Source: Pokkaliibacter plantistimulans
Lineage (GTDB): Bacteria; Pseudomonadota; Gammaproteobacteria; Pseudomonadales; Balneatricaceae
Reading direction: 5' to 3'
DNA: 60,326 bases
Assembly: GCF_003194385.1 (NCBI RefSeq)
Contig: NZ_LAPT01000086.1
Coordinates: forward strand, 1-60,326
Below the pieces are notes generated by a model that saw nothing but the letters and a program-made list of their open reading frames with translations, was not told the DNA's origin and searched no databases. The position numbers and the translations under genes were made by a program. Below, in pieces: positions 42,281 to 51,280 of this stretch; position 1 is the stretch's first letter, and the number at the start of each line of letters is the position of its first letter.

Positions 42281-42324
42281 ACCCATAACTAAAACACTTC
42301 CACTACTGAGACTGAGGCCGAGCC

Positions 42325-43530
42325 ATGCTCTACCCCAAAAAACACAACAACATCTGGGAGTTTCCCGTTCACCATATGCGTGGTGGCACCTCTACCGGGC
42401 TGGTGATCTGGGAAGATATTGCCCCGCGGCAGACCGAACTGCGGGAAGAACTGCTGCGCCATCTGATGGGCGTTCCCCTTATTGGCGAGCAGCCGGGCAA
42501 CCGGCAGATCACCGGCCTTGGACGTGGCCCCGCCACCAGCAACAAGGTCTTTTTTGCCACCCTTGAGCAGTCGGATCAGGGTCTGCGGCTGGTCAGTACG
42601 CTGGCACAACTGGCCGCTGAGCACGGTCGTATCGACTGGAGCGTCAACTGCGGCAATATGTCATCGGCCCTGCAAATCTGGGCCATTCATACTGGCCAGA
42701 TCGACGCCAGTGCAGCAGGCGCCCATACCCTGGAAATTTTCAATACCAATACCGGCGTCAGCACCACCTCGCGGGTGGTGATCGATAGTGATGGCCAGTT
42801 CAGCACCGCGGAAATACCCGGTGTGATGGGATTGCACCCGGCGGTGGATCTGTTTCTGCACAACCCTGTCGGTGCCAAAACCGGCACCCTGCTCCCCACC
42901 GGTAATGCCACAGACGTGATTGATGGCTGCCGGGTGAGCTGTGTCGATGTCGCCGTGCCCATGGTGATTATTCGTGCAGAAGATATGGGCAAGACGGCCA
43001 CGGAGACGATGCAGGCGCTGGAAGCTGACCCGCATTTTATGACCCGTCTGAAAGTGATCTGGACGGCAGCCGGTTTGAAGATGCAGCTGCGCCACAAGGA
43101 TGGCCGCCTGCTGACCGCAGATGAACTGGCAGCCAGTGAAACCATTCCCAAGGTTTGTATTGTTGCCGCGCCGCGGGACGGCGGTGATATTGCCGTGCGC
43201 TACTTCACCCCGCAAACCGGCCATAACTCCATGGCGGTGTCCGGTGGTTGCTGTCTGGCCGCGGCGACGCTGATCCCCGGTAGCGTGGCCCATGACATCG
43301 CCGGTAAATCGCTGAGTGCCGAGGCCACCGAACAGTTTATTGGTATCGAGAACCCCGCAGGTATTCTGGGCGCCAGCGTGATTGCCCGGCACACACCTGA
43401 AGGCATCGACATCCAGCAGTCGGCATATCAGCGCAGTGCGCAGGTGCTGTTGCAGGGGTATATGCCGCTGTACGGTGCTTCCCCTGCGCTGCAACAGGCT
43501 CTGGCGGAGATCAGTCAGCTGCCCCGCTGA
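42325..43530 (+). CDS. PrpF-family isomerase (2-methylaconitate / 4-oxalomesaconate type)
   Basis: 401 residues. VHHMRGGTSTGLVIWEDIAP, GRGPATSNKVFFATL with the conserved lysine, WSVNCGNMSSALQIWAI with the acid/base cysteine, and TGHNSMAVSGGCCLAAATLI identify a two-domain, diaminopimelate-epimerase-like PrpF protein. Such enzymes move a double bond in tricarboxylic acids (2-methylaconitate cis-trans isomerase, or GalD tautomerase). No prpBCD or gallate genes are adjacent, so the substrate is open. It begins 45 bp after the IS-derived element, which may have changed its promoter. Confidence 0.87.
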   Translation: MLYPKKHNNIWEFPVHHMRGGTSTGLVIWEDIAPRQTELREELLRHLMGVPLIGEQPGNRQITGLGRGPATSNKVFFATLEQSDQGLRLVSTLAQLAAEHGRIDWSVNCGNMSSALQIWAIHTGQIDASAAGAHTLEIFNTNTGVSTTSRVVIDSDGQFSTAEIPGVMGLHPAVDLFLHNPVGAKTGTLLPTGNATDVIDGCRVSCVDVAVPMVIIRAEDMGKTATETMQALEADPHFMTRLKVIWTAAGLKMQLRHKDGRLLTADELAASETIPKVCIVAAPRDGGDIAVRYFTPQTGHNSMAVSGGCCLAAATLIPGSVAHDIAGKSLSAEATEQFIGIENPAGILGASVIARHTPEGIDIQQSAYQRSAQVLLQGYMPLYGASPALQQALAEISQLPR

Positions 43531-43556
43531 ACTGTGGCTGAAAGGCAGAACAAAAA

Positions 43557-43587
43557 AACGGCCAGCACCTCCGCGATGCTGGCCGTT
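43557..43587. terminator. Bidirectional terminator between prpF-like and ABC ATPase genes
   Basis: AACGGCCAGCA (43557-43567) and TGCTGGCCGTT (43577-43587) form an 11-bp perfect stem preceded by AAAAA. The flanking A-run and TTTGCCTT suit convergent genes. Confidence 0.75.
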
Positions 43588-43614
43588 TGCCTTGCACTGA
43601 TGACTACTGACCGA

Positions 43615-44391
43615 TCAGGCCACCGCCATTTTAACCTTCTCGCTCACCACCCCATCGACGATGACGTGACGCAGGCCACGGGAGCAGCTCTCAATTCGCG
43701 CCTCCACCTGATACACCCGGCGCAGCATGGCAGGCGTGATGATCTCTTCAACGGTACCGCAGGCCACCAGACCGCCACCGGCGACCACCATGGCCTTGTC
43801 GGTGAAGCGCAGCACATGATTCAGGTCATGCAGCGCGATAAAGATGATCATCCCCCGTTGCTGTGCCAGCTCGCGCACCAGCGCCAGCACTTCGATCTGA
43901 CGGTGCAGATCAAGGGCAGACGTCGGCTCATCCATCAGCAGCACTTTCGGCTCACGCACCAGCGTCTGGGCGACGCCGACCAGTTGCCGCTGGCCGCCAC
44001 TCAGGTCAGACACATTGCGCTCACTCAGCTCCGTGATGCCCAGTGCGGCCATGGTGCTGTCAACAATGGCCAGATCCTCCGGCGATACGCGCAGTGAACT
44101 GCCCTGCTTTCGCGCCAGTACGACCGCTTCATAGACACTGAGCAAGGCGCTGGAGGACGTATCCTGCGGCATATAGCAGATGGCCGCAGCGCTCATATCA
44201 GCCCCGAGGATCACCGTTCCCGGCCCGGCGAACAGGCCTGCCATACGCCGGAACAGCGTGGACTTGCCTGCCGCATTGGGGCCGATCAGGGCGATTACCT
44301 CACCGGCATTGAACTGCGGCGTGGAGATACCGCTGAGAATCTGGGTGCGGCCGTACTTCGCACCAATCTCTTCTAACTGAATGCTTACCAT
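43615..44391 (-). CDS. Iron-siderophore ABC transporter ATPase (FecE/FhuC-like)
   Basis: 258 residues. Walker A is LIGPNAAGKSTLF, the signature is DLSGGQRQLVGVAQTLV and Walker B is VLLMDEPTSALDLH, with the Q-loop in YMPQDTSSS and the switch His in IALHDLNHVLRF. Length and motifs match FecE-type ATPases driving uptake of ferric siderophore, haem or cobalamin. It overlaps the permease gene by 7 bp at 44385-44391. The C-terminal IVDGVVSEKVKMAVA is slightly extended. Confidence 0.9.
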   Translation of the reverse strand: MVSIQLEEIGAKYGRTQILSGISTPQFNAGEVIALIGPNAAGKSTLFRRMAGLFAGPGTVILGADMSAAAICYMPQDTSSSALLSVYEAVVLARKQGSSLRVSPEDLAIVDSTMAALGITELSERNVSDLSGGQRQLVGVAQTLVREPKVLLMDEPTSALDLHRQIEVLALVRELAQQRGMIIFIALHDLNHVLRFTDKAMVVAGGGLVACGTVEEIITPAMLRRVYQVEARIESCSRGLRHVIVDGVVSEKVKMAVA

Positions 44392-45476
44392 GGTCGCTTC
44401 TGATTACTGAGGATGAGCGAGACGAAGAACGGAATACCGACCAGTGAGGTCACCACGCCGATCGGGAAAATGGTGCCGGGGATCAGCATCTTGGAAACAA
44501 TGGAACTGGCTGACAGCAGCAACGCCCCGCACAACGCCGCGGCAGGCATAAAGAAGCGCTGGTCTTCGCCGATCAGCATCCGCGCGATATGCGGGCCGAC
44601 CAGACCGACAAAGCCGATAGTGCCGACAAAGGACACCGGAATGGCTGCCAGCAGACTCACCAGCAACAGGGTTTCCAGACGAATGCGGGAAATATTCACC
44701 CCGAAGCTTTCCGCCTTGGCATCCCCCAGCCGCATGGCCGTCAAGGCCCAGGCACGTTTGACAAAAATCGGCATGACTGCCAGCAGAATCGCCAGCGTAA
44801 TCCAGAACTTGGGCCAGGTCGCCTTGGTCAGGCTGCCCATGGTCCAGAACACCACGGCCGCCATGGCCTGCTGCGAGGCGAAGAACTGCACCAGCGCCAG
44901 CAAGGCGTTAAAGCAGAACACCAGCGCAATACCCAGCAATACGATGGTCTGTACCGATACGCCGCGACGCATGCTGACCAGATGAATCAGCCCGGCCGTC
45001 AGCATCGCCACGATAAAGGCGTTGATCGGCACCAGATAATCCAGCGCCCCGACAAACGGGAACAACGCCACACCAAAGGCCAGCGCCAGTGCCGCACCAA
45101 AGCTGGCGCCAGCCGAGATCCCTAGCGTAAAAGGGCTGGCCAGCGGGTTATTGAGGATGGTCTGCATCTGCGCGCCAGCCACCGACAGTGCGGCGCCGAC
45201 AACAATCGCCATCAACGCGATGGGCATGCGGATTTCCCACAGCACCACGCGAATCTGGATAGAGACCTCTTCCGGGGCATAGAAGGCTTTGACGACATCG
45301 GCCAGCGCATAGTTTGACGGCCCCAGTGCCAGATCCACACACAGGCAGGCCAGCAGCGCGATAGCCATAGCCGCCAGAATCAGCTGCCTGCGCCAGACCA
45401 GAGCGTGGTAGTGACCACGCCCCGCTCCGACTTCACTCGCGGCCTGAGCCGCAATCCCTGAAGTATTACTTGGCAT
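44385..45476 (-). CDS. FecCD-family iron ABC transporter permease
   Basis: 363 residues, about ten helices. LWEIRMPIALMAIVVGAALS, QTILNNPLASPFTLGISAGA and FVGLVGPHIARMLIGEDQRF (the EAA-like coupling loop) are diagnostic of FecCD/BtuC permeases. The first 40 residues (GIAAQAASEVGAGRGHYHAL) are a hydrophilic extension. It would form a homodimeric channel with the ATPase encoded downstream and receive substrate from the binding protein encoded upstream. Its start overlaps the binding-protein stop by 11 bp. Confidence 0.92.
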   Translation of the reverse strand: MPSNTSGIAAQAASEVGAGRGHYHALVWRRQLILAAMAIALLACLCVDLALGPSNYALADVVKAFYAPEEVSIQIRVVLWEIRMPIALMAIVVGAALSVAGAQMQTILNNPLASPFTLGISAGASFGAALALAFGVALFPFVGALDYLVPINAFIVAMLTAGLIHLVSMRRGVSVQTIVLLGIALVFCFNALLALVQFFASQQAMAAVVFWTMGSLTKATWPKFWITLAILLAVMPIFVKRAWALTAMRLGDAKAESFGVNISRIRLETLLLVSLLAAIPVSFVGTIGFVGLVGPHIARMLIGEDQRFFMPAAALCGALLLSASSIVSKMLIPGTIFPIGVVTSLVGIPFFVSLILSNQKRPW

Positions 45477-46596
45477 CTTTCAGCGACACCCAGTAGCCCG
45501 ATACATAATCCACGGGCAGGAACTTCTCGTGCAGTTCCCTGAAGGTGGCTTCAGGATCCAGATCAGCAAACAGATCAGGATGCAGCCACTTGGCCATCTG
45601 CTGGATCGCTACGAACTGATAGGGGCTGTTGTAGAACTGGTGCCAGATGGCATGGAACTGCTGGTGTTCGACGGCAGGAATACCAGTCATCGCCACGCGC
45701 TTAGTCAGGTTTTCCAGCTTGCGTCGGGCTTCCTGCAGGTTGGCGCCGGGGCCAACACCGACCCAGTTACCACCGGGCACATAGGCATCCCACATCCCCC
45801 CCGTGACGATCACCTGATCGGGGTTGGCAGCAATAATCTGCTCAGGGTTAAGGGTGCCGAAGGTGCCGGGGATAATGCCCTTGGCGATGTTGGTGCCGCC
45901 GGCCATTTCAACAAACTTGCCGAAGTTGTCGTCACCGAAGCTCATGCAGCAGTCGTCAGAGTAACCACCAGCGCGATCAATCAGCACTTTAGGCCGCGCA
46001 GGATTGGCTTTGGCAATCACATCGGTGACCCGGGCGATCTGTTCTTCACGGAATTTGATGAAGTCATCGGCTTTCTGTTCTTCGCCAAACAGCTCACCGA
46101 TCAGACGCATGCTCGGCTCAGTGTTGGTGAAGGGATGCTCGCGGAAGTCGACGTACACCACAGGAATGCCCGCCGCGGCCAGCTTTTCGATGTACTTGGC
46201 ATCTTCAGTGGCTTTTTTTGCCTCGATGTTCAGCAGCATCACATCAGGATTGAGACTAACCGCCTGCTCGACGTCAAAGCTGCTGTCCTTGAAGCCGCCA
46301 AACGTGGGGATTGAAGCCATCTGCGGGAACTTTTTCAGGTAGATGGCGTAGTTGTCCGGGTCGGCCTGAGAGAAGTCTTCACGCCAGCCAACGACGCGCT
46401 TGAAGGGGTTATCACGGTCAAGGGCACTGACCAGATAAATCTGACGGCCTTCGCCCAGAATTACCTTGTTGACCGGCACATCCACCACCACACTGCGACC
46501 GGCGACGTCAGTCACTGTGACTTCTTTGGCCCAGGAGGCATTCGCCAGAACAGCCAGACCCAGCAATGCCTTGGCGGCAACCTTATTCCACTTCAT
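45466..46596 (-). CDS. Periplasmic iron-siderophore-type binding protein
   Basis: 376 residues from the ATG at 46596 (AAGGAG upstream). A signal peptide (KWNKVAAKALLGLAVLANASWA) is followed by the class III binding fold: VTVTDVAGRSVVVDVPVNKV, NPDVMLLNIEAKKA, IPVVYVDFREHP and LNPEQIIAANPDQVIVTGG. The paired cysteines in DDCCMSFGDD are unusual. It captures a ferric complex in the periplasm for the FecCD/FecE-like pair. No TonB receptor or siderophore genes are nearby. A weak Fur-like site upstream fits iron control. Confidence 0.88.
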   Translation of the reverse strand: MKWNKVAAKALLGLAVLANASWAKEVTVTDVAGRSVVVDVPVNKVILGEGRQIYLVSALDRDNPFKRVVGWREDFSQADPDNYAIYLKKFPQMASIPTFGGFKDSSFDVEQAVSLNPDVMLLNIEAKKATEDAKYIEKLAAAGIPVVYVDFREHPFTNTEPSMRLIGELFGEEQKADDFIKFREEQIARVTDVIAKANPARPKVLIDRAGGYSDDCCMSFGDDNFGKFVEMAGGTNIAKGIIPGTFGTLNPEQIIAANPDQVIVTGGMWDAYVPGGNWVGVGPGANLQEARRKLENLTKRVAMTGIPAVEHQQFHAIWHQFYNSPYQFVAIQQMAKWLHPDLFADLDPEATFRELHEKFLPVDYVSGYWVSLKDAK

Positions 46597-46765
46597 TGAA
46601 GACTCCTTAGACGTGCCTTGCAGCACTGACTTCACTCTTTGCTATCGTTCCCGGCTCAACCTGTGCCGGTGATCTGCTCAGCGTTGCCGCAGGAAAAATG
46701 GCTGCATTTTTCACCGACGGGCGTCCATTCACACTGAGCAAGAATTAGGGACGGCAAACTATGAA

Positions 46766-46780
46766 TGCTAAGGCTTCTCA
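46766..46780. promoter_or_regulatory. Possible weak Fur box upstream of the iron ABC operon
   Basis: TGCTAAG-G-CTTCTCA is a 7-1-7 inverted repeat (5 of 7 paired) matching the Fur consensus TGATAAT-N-ATTATCA at about 10 of 14 positions when read on the minus strand. It lies in an AT-rich stretch about 170 bp before the binding-protein start. The rest of 46597-46897 shows no gene. Confidence 0.35.
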
Positions 46781-46897
46781 TTTCAACTTGTATTTATATA
46801 AACGTTTGTGAAGTAGGAAATTTGACCTTCGGGTGGAAAATAAGAATAAAAAGTTCCGTCAAATCAATGAGAAATGAGCACTAACAGAAAGAAAAAA

Positions 46898-46921
46898 GCC
46901 GGAGCAGATCGCTGCTCCGGC
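46898..46921 (-). terminator. Rho-independent terminator of the cyclase gene
   Basis: GCCGGAGCAG and CTGCTCCGGC form a perfect 10-bp stem with a 4-nt loop. On the minus strand it is followed by TTTTTTCTTTC, a proper T-run, 29 bp after the cyclase stop. Confidence 0.85.
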
Positions 46922-46949
46922 CCGGAAAAAGTAACGTCAAAGAGGCAGG

Positions 46950-47876
46950 TTAACGGATACGCATCCCCTGCTGCTCGTCGTAATGCAGCGGCTTATCAAA
47001 TTTGGGTAAAGGCACGTCCCCTTCCCCTGCTTTGACGCCGTATTGCCAGTCCGCCGGGCAGATGGCGATATACCGTGCATAGCCACCCAGCCCGCCACCG
47101 AATTTCGGGTAGCCAATAGCCACCAGTGCGCCCGTCTCCGGCACCTTATCCAGATTGGCGATGCCTTCAGCCTGCGCATAGCCGTTATGCATCAGCCAGT
47201 GCTCTCCTTCGAGGTTGGGGGTAGAGTCGGTATCCAGTGGCTCGTGGCCATGGAACAGAATATGACGCTGCTCGTGCAGAAACTTAAGCGCTGCCAGTGA
47301 GACACCGGGGAACTGTGTCAGTTTGGCCAGCTCAGGGTCAGGCCAGCGTTTGGACCAGTCAGAACGCACAAACACCACGGACCCGGCAGGAATGGTGCCA
47401 TGCTGTTTTTCCCAGGCTTCAATATCAGCCACCTGCAGCGCGTAATTGGGGTCTTTGCTGACCTGATCCACAATGGAAATCACCACCAGCGGCCGCACGG
47501 CATAAGACGCCGGAATTTCATCAATGGCAGCGTATTCAGGTGCCCAGTGTGCGGGAGGGTCGAGTTGAGTGCCGAGCTGATCGGTTTTAAGGACATATTC
47601 GGTCGCCTCAAAACCATGTTTGGCATAGGTGTAGGCTTCCCCTTTGCTGGCAAAGCCCTCCATATCCACGCCGGCTTTAGCCGGGGCAAAGCTGGAGTCA
47701 CTGAAACCGGCCCACACCGGAATGTGTGGCGTGATGGTATGGGTGAGATCGACATAGCGGGCATTCTTCAACGCGGAGTTATATACCGCCCAGAGACCGG
47801 GCTCCTGCTCTGCCTGAGCCGTCCCGATCAGCCCGACGGCAGACAGTACAGCAAATGCCAGTGTGGCTTTCTTCAT
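46950..47876 (-). CDS. Exported cyclase-family (kynurenine-formamidase-fold) hydrolase
   Basis: 308 residues with a signal peptide (MKKATLAFAVLSAVGLIGTA-QA). The core has RYVDLTHTITPHIPVW, LGTQLDPPAHWAPE, the position of the metal motif HxGTHxDxPxH with Gln replacing the second His, and DIEAWEKQHGTIPAGSVVFV. FHGHEPLDTDSTPNLEGEHW and GALVAIGYPKFGGGLGG continue the fold. Such proteins hydrolyse amides or lactones; this periplasmic subgroup has no firm substrate. The changed motif is common to a subgroup and need not mean inactivity. Confidence 0.85.
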   Translation of the reverse strand: MKKATLAFAVLSAVGLIGTAQAEQEPGLWAVYNSALKNARYVDLTHTITPHIPVWAGFSDSSFAPAKAGVDMEGFASKGEAYTYAKHGFEATEYVLKTDQLGTQLDPPAHWAPEYAAIDEIPASYAVRPLVVISIVDQVSKDPNYALQVADIEAWEKQHGTIPAGSVVFVRSDWSKRWPDPELAKLTQFPGVSLAALKFLHEQRHILFHGHEPLDTDSTPNLEGEHWLMHNGYAQAEGIANLDKVPETGALVAIGYPKFGGGLGGYARYIAICPADWQYGVKAGEGDVPLPKFDKPLHYDEQQGMRIR

Positions 47877-48143
47877 TGCAATTCCCTCTTGCGATTACTT
47901 GGTGTCAACACACAGCTCGTGAATACGTGCTCAGTCACGTTACACAAAAGCGTACCGCCCGAGTATCAGCCAAAAGAGAGAGGTTATAAGCACAGGCTAC
48001 GCTCAACCGGGCCAGTTCCCATTTTATTCGCTCTGGATACGCAACAATCCCTTAACTGATCTGCGCTATTTGCCTGTGCAATGCTGCTTTACACTGGGCA
48101 CTACCCTCTTCACTCTGTCTGGCTGTTCAAATAGGACCACAAC

Positions 48144-48812
48144 GTGAGCGAACTGCGCCTGCTGTACTTCTTCGATCCTCTCTGTGGCTGGTGCTATGCC
48201 AGTGCCCCTGCCCTCGCCGCTCTGGCTGAACACTACCCGCAACAACTGCAGCTGATGCCTTCCGGCCTGTTCTCTGGTCAGGGTGCACGCCCCATGAGCC
48301 GCGACTTTGCTGACTATGCCTGGCAGAACGACCAGCGCATCGAGAAGATGACTGGCCAGCGTTTTACCGAGGCCTATTTGCAGCAGGTGCTGCACGGTAA
48401 AGATGTTCGCTTTGATTCGGGTTACGCCAGTCTGGCCATGACCGCCGCTGCGGCTATGGCTCCGGCGCTGGAAGCACAGGTGCTACATGCCCTGCAGCTG
48501 GCGCGCTATGTAGAGGGAGTGGATACCAGCAAGGCGGAAAATGTCGCCGCGATATGCCAGCAGGTGGCAGAGACACAGGGCATCAGCCTGTCCCGGCAGG
48601 AATGGCTGGAAAAACTACAGGACAGCACCGTAGTCGCTCAGCGTGATGCCCGTATCGGGCAAGCCCAGCAATTTATGCAGCAGCTGGGTATTCAGGGCGT
48701 ACCGCAGCTGGTAGTGAATAAAGGCGATCAGTACGGCGTGATCAGTGGTGGCGCCCTGTATCAGGACAAAGAAGCGTTGCTGGAGATGATTGCCAGTGCC
48801 TTCAGGGCATAA
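48144..48812 (+). CDS. DsbA-family oxidoreductase (FrnE-like), cytoplasmic
   Basis: 222 residues. The thioredoxin-fold active site C14-G-W-C17 lies in FFDPLCGWCYASAPALAALA. A helical insertion follows, and the cis-proline loop is GIQGVPQLVVNKGDQYGVI. No signal peptide is present, as in FrnE and HCCA isomerase-like members that act in the cytoplasm on thiol or disulfide substrates or in stress response. It stands alone. The 267-bp upstream gap to the cyclase shows no gene. A strong terminator follows. Confidence 0.88.
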   Translation: MSELRLLYFFDPLCGWCYASAPALAALAEHYPQQLQLMPSGLFSGQGARPMSRDFADYAWQNDQRIEKMTGQRFTEAYLQQVLHGKDVRFDSGYASLAMTAAAAMAPALEAQVLHALQLARYVEGVDTSKAENVAAICQQVAETQGISLSRQEWLEKLQDSTVVAQRDARIGQAQQFMQQLGIQGVPQLVVNKGDQYGVISGGALYQDKEALLEMIASAFRA

Positions 48813-48856
48813 ACATCCACTGCCGGTCAAAACGGCGATCTGGCCGCACAGCTGAA

Positions 48857-48891
48857 AAAACGGCGCGATGTTTTACCATCGCGCCGTTTTT
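48857..48891. terminator. Bidirectional Rho-independent terminator
   Basis: CGGCGCGATG (48861-48870) and CATCGCGCCG (48877-48886) pair perfectly, with AAAA before and TTTTT after. It sits between the convergent DsbA-like and MFS genes and suits both. Confidence 0.88.
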
Positions 48892-48938
48892 GTTTGCAGA
48901 ACCCGTTGCTGACGAACGGATTCCGTCATCGCGTCCCG

Positions 48939-50111
48939 TTAACAGGCTTCGGCAACGACAGTGGCACTGCCGCGCCCACGGCGAATCAACAGCAGCATGA
49001 TCAGCCCGACCACTGCCGTTGCTGCACCTGCCAGTGACACAGCAGGCAAACCAAGACCCATACTGATCACCCCGCCACCCAGTGCCGCACCAATGGCATT
49101 ACCCAGGTTAAAGGCACCGATATTCATGGCAGAGGCCAGATTGGGCGCCTCTGCGGCTTCCTGTACGACCATCGACTGCAACGGTGGCACCAGCGCAAAG
49201 CTCGCCACACCCCAGAAGAAAATCAACGGCGCGACCATCCACTCTGACTGCATGGTGCTGGCAAAGATCACCAGCAGCACAGTAACAGCCAGCAAGGACG
49301 CGATCAGCGTGCCGTCCAGCGACTTGTCAGCGAAGCGACCGCCCAGAATGTTGCCCACGGTCAGACCCAGCCCGTACAGCACCAGCATGGAGGTGACAAA
49401 GAAGGTAGATGCCTGCGTCTCTTCTCGCAGAATCGGCGCGATATAGGTAAACACGGTAAACATGGCGCTGGAGCTGACCACCGTCAGCAGCAGTGCCGCC
49501 AGCACCGGGCCTTTGCCCAGCACTTTAAGCTCGGCCCGCATATCGGCTTTGCCTTCGTTGGCCAGCGGTGGCAAGGACACCCGCAGCGCCACCATGGTAA
49601 TGACACCAATCACGGCGATACCGAAGAAGGCAATACGCCAACCAATGGTTTCACCAATAAGGGTCGCCAGAGGGACACCACCCACCGTCGCGATGGTCAG
49701 CCCGGAGAACATGGCAGCCACAGCACCGGCGCGCTTGTCCGGCGGCACGATATTGGTGGCAACCACGGCACCGACACCGAAGAACGCACCATGGTTGAAG
49801 GACGTGATGATACGGCCGACCATCAGCGCGGCGTAACTGTCAGCCAGCGCCGAGATAAAATTACCAACCGTAAAGATAGCCATAGACAGCAACAGCAGGC
49901 GGCGACGGGACATATTGGCAAACAGCAGCGTCATGATCGGCGCGCCGACCAGCACACCGAAGGCGTATGCGCTGATCAGCAGACCAGCAACCGGAATGGA
50001 TACACCGAGATCGTTGGCGATCACCGGCAACATACCCATGGGGGAAAACTCCGTCACCCCTATGCCGAAGGCACCGACGGCCAGTGCCAGTAAGGGCGGA
50101 TTTATCTTCAT
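48939..50111 (-). CDS. MFS efflux transporter (DHA1, AraJ-like)
   Basis: 390 residues from the ATG at 50111, which directly begins the first helix (MKINPPLLALAVGAFGIGVT). Twelve helices; the MFS motif A region is SAYAFGVLVGAPIMTLLFAN, and TSFNHGAFFGVGAVVATNIV plus GLTIATVGGVPLATLIG are typical of DHA1/AraJ sugar- or drug-efflux members. It exports small molecules with proton exchange. Divergent from a LysR gene (119 bp between starts), its probable regulator. Confidence 0.9.
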   Translation of the reverse strand: MKINPPLLALAVGAFGIGVTEFSPMGMLPVIANDLGVSIPVAGLLISAYAFGVLVGAPIMTLLFANMSRRRLLLLSMAIFTVGNFISALADSYAALMVGRIITSFNHGAFFGVGAVVATNIVPPDKRAGAVAAMFSGLTIATVGGVPLATLIGETIGWRIAFFGIAVIGVITMVALRVSLPPLANEGKADMRAELKVLGKGPVLAALLLTVVSSSAMFTVFTYIAPILREETQASTFFVTSMLVLYGLGLTVGNILGGRFADKSLDGTLIASLLAVTVLLVIFASTMQSEWMVAPLIFFWGVASFALVPPLQSMVVQEAAEAPNLASAMNIGAFNLGNAIGAALGGGVISMGLGLPAVSLAGAATAVVGLIMLLLIRRGRGSATVVAEAC

Positions 50112-50230
50112 GATGAACCTCGTTGAATTTGTGCATGTGCGCAATATTTTTGCTTGGACGGAATATAGTTGACGGGCAAAAGCCTGAGTAGCCATGATTG
50201 CGGTCATTCACTTTTGCGAATAAATCAAAA

Positions 50231-51139
50231 ATGAAAACAGGAAGAACCGACAAGACGGCTGAGCTGGAAACCTTTCTCGCCATTGCCTGCGCTGGCAGCC
50301 TGAGCGGCGCGGCCCGCGCGCTTGATCTGACGCCGTCGGCAGTCAGCCGGATAGTCAGCCGCATCGAGAAGCGGCTGGGCGTACAACTGATTATTCGCAC
50401 TACACGTGCACTGCGCCTGACCAGTGAAGGCGAATCCTATGCGCTGGCAGCACGCCGGATTCTCACAGATCTGGAAAATACCGAAGAGGCCATCGCCAAC
50501 CGTGCCCGCCCCAGCGGGCTGATCAAAGTCAGCACGGCAACGGCCCATAGCCGCCTGACCATTGTGCCGTTGCTGGGCGAGTTTCTTGCTCGCTATCCCG
50601 ATATCCGCATCGAAGTGGAAGTCAGTGATCTGATCAGCGATGTGCAGGGAGGCGAGGCCGACGTCGCCATCCGCTTTGGACAGCTCCCTGACAGCACCCT
50701 GAATGCCCGCCGTCTGGGCGATACGGGCCGCACAGTGGTGGCCTCCCCGGAGTATCTGGCCCACGCCGGCATACCGCAGACCCCGGCCGATCTGCAACAT
50801 TTCAACTGTCTGGATTTCAGCTTCCGCCGCCTTGAGCCGGGCTGGCCCTTTCGGCAGGATGGCGAAGAGTTCATGTTGCCCGTCAAAGGCAATCTCACCG
50901 CCAATAACGGCGAAACGCTGGTTGAACTGGCGCTGCAAGGCATGGGTATTACCCGGGTCGGCAACTTCCACATCAAGGAAGCGCTGGCCAGTGGCCGACT
51001 GGTGCCGCTGCTGGAAGGCTTCAATCCGCAGGATCGCGAAGTGATTCACGCGGTCTTTATCGGCGGCAAGAACATGCCCGCCCGGGTGCGGGTATTCGTT
51101 GATTATCTGGTAGAGAAAATGGCCGGTACGGCTGACTGA
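50231..51139 (+). CDS. LysR family regulator
   Basis: 302 residues from ATG 50231. The N-terminal winged helix is ELETFLAIACAGSLSGAARA, LDLTPSAVSRIVSRIEKRLG, then VQLIIRTTRALRLTSEGE. The effector domain has TATAHSRLTIVPLLGEFLAR and LVELALQGMGITRVGNFHIK. It is of the CrgA-like LysR branch and divergent from the DHA1 exporter gene, which it likely controls. The ligand is unknown. Confidence 0.9.
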   Translation: MKTGRTDKTAELETFLAIACAGSLSGAARALDLTPSAVSRIVSRIEKRLGVQLIIRTTRALRLTSEGESYALAARRILTDLENTEEAIANRARPSGLIKVSTATAHSRLTIVPLLGEFLARYPDIRIEVEVSDLISDVQGGEADVAIRFGQLPDSTLNARRLGDTGRTVVASPEYLAHAGIPQTPADLQHFNCLDFSFRRLEPGWPFRQDGEEFMLPVKGNLTANNGETLVELALQGMGITRVGNFHIKEALASGRLVPLLEGFNPQDREVIHAVFIGGKNMPARVRVFVDYLVEKMAGTAD

Positions 51140-51280
51140 GCAGTGCCCTACAATCCCTTTCTGGCCCGGTTAATTCAAGCAGGCGAGTGAATGGTGGCCA
51201 GCATTGCTTGTGCCTATTCACTCCAACCCCAAGAATCTGCACCACCGCACCTGGAGCTGTGCGCAGAATTACCCGTTTAA

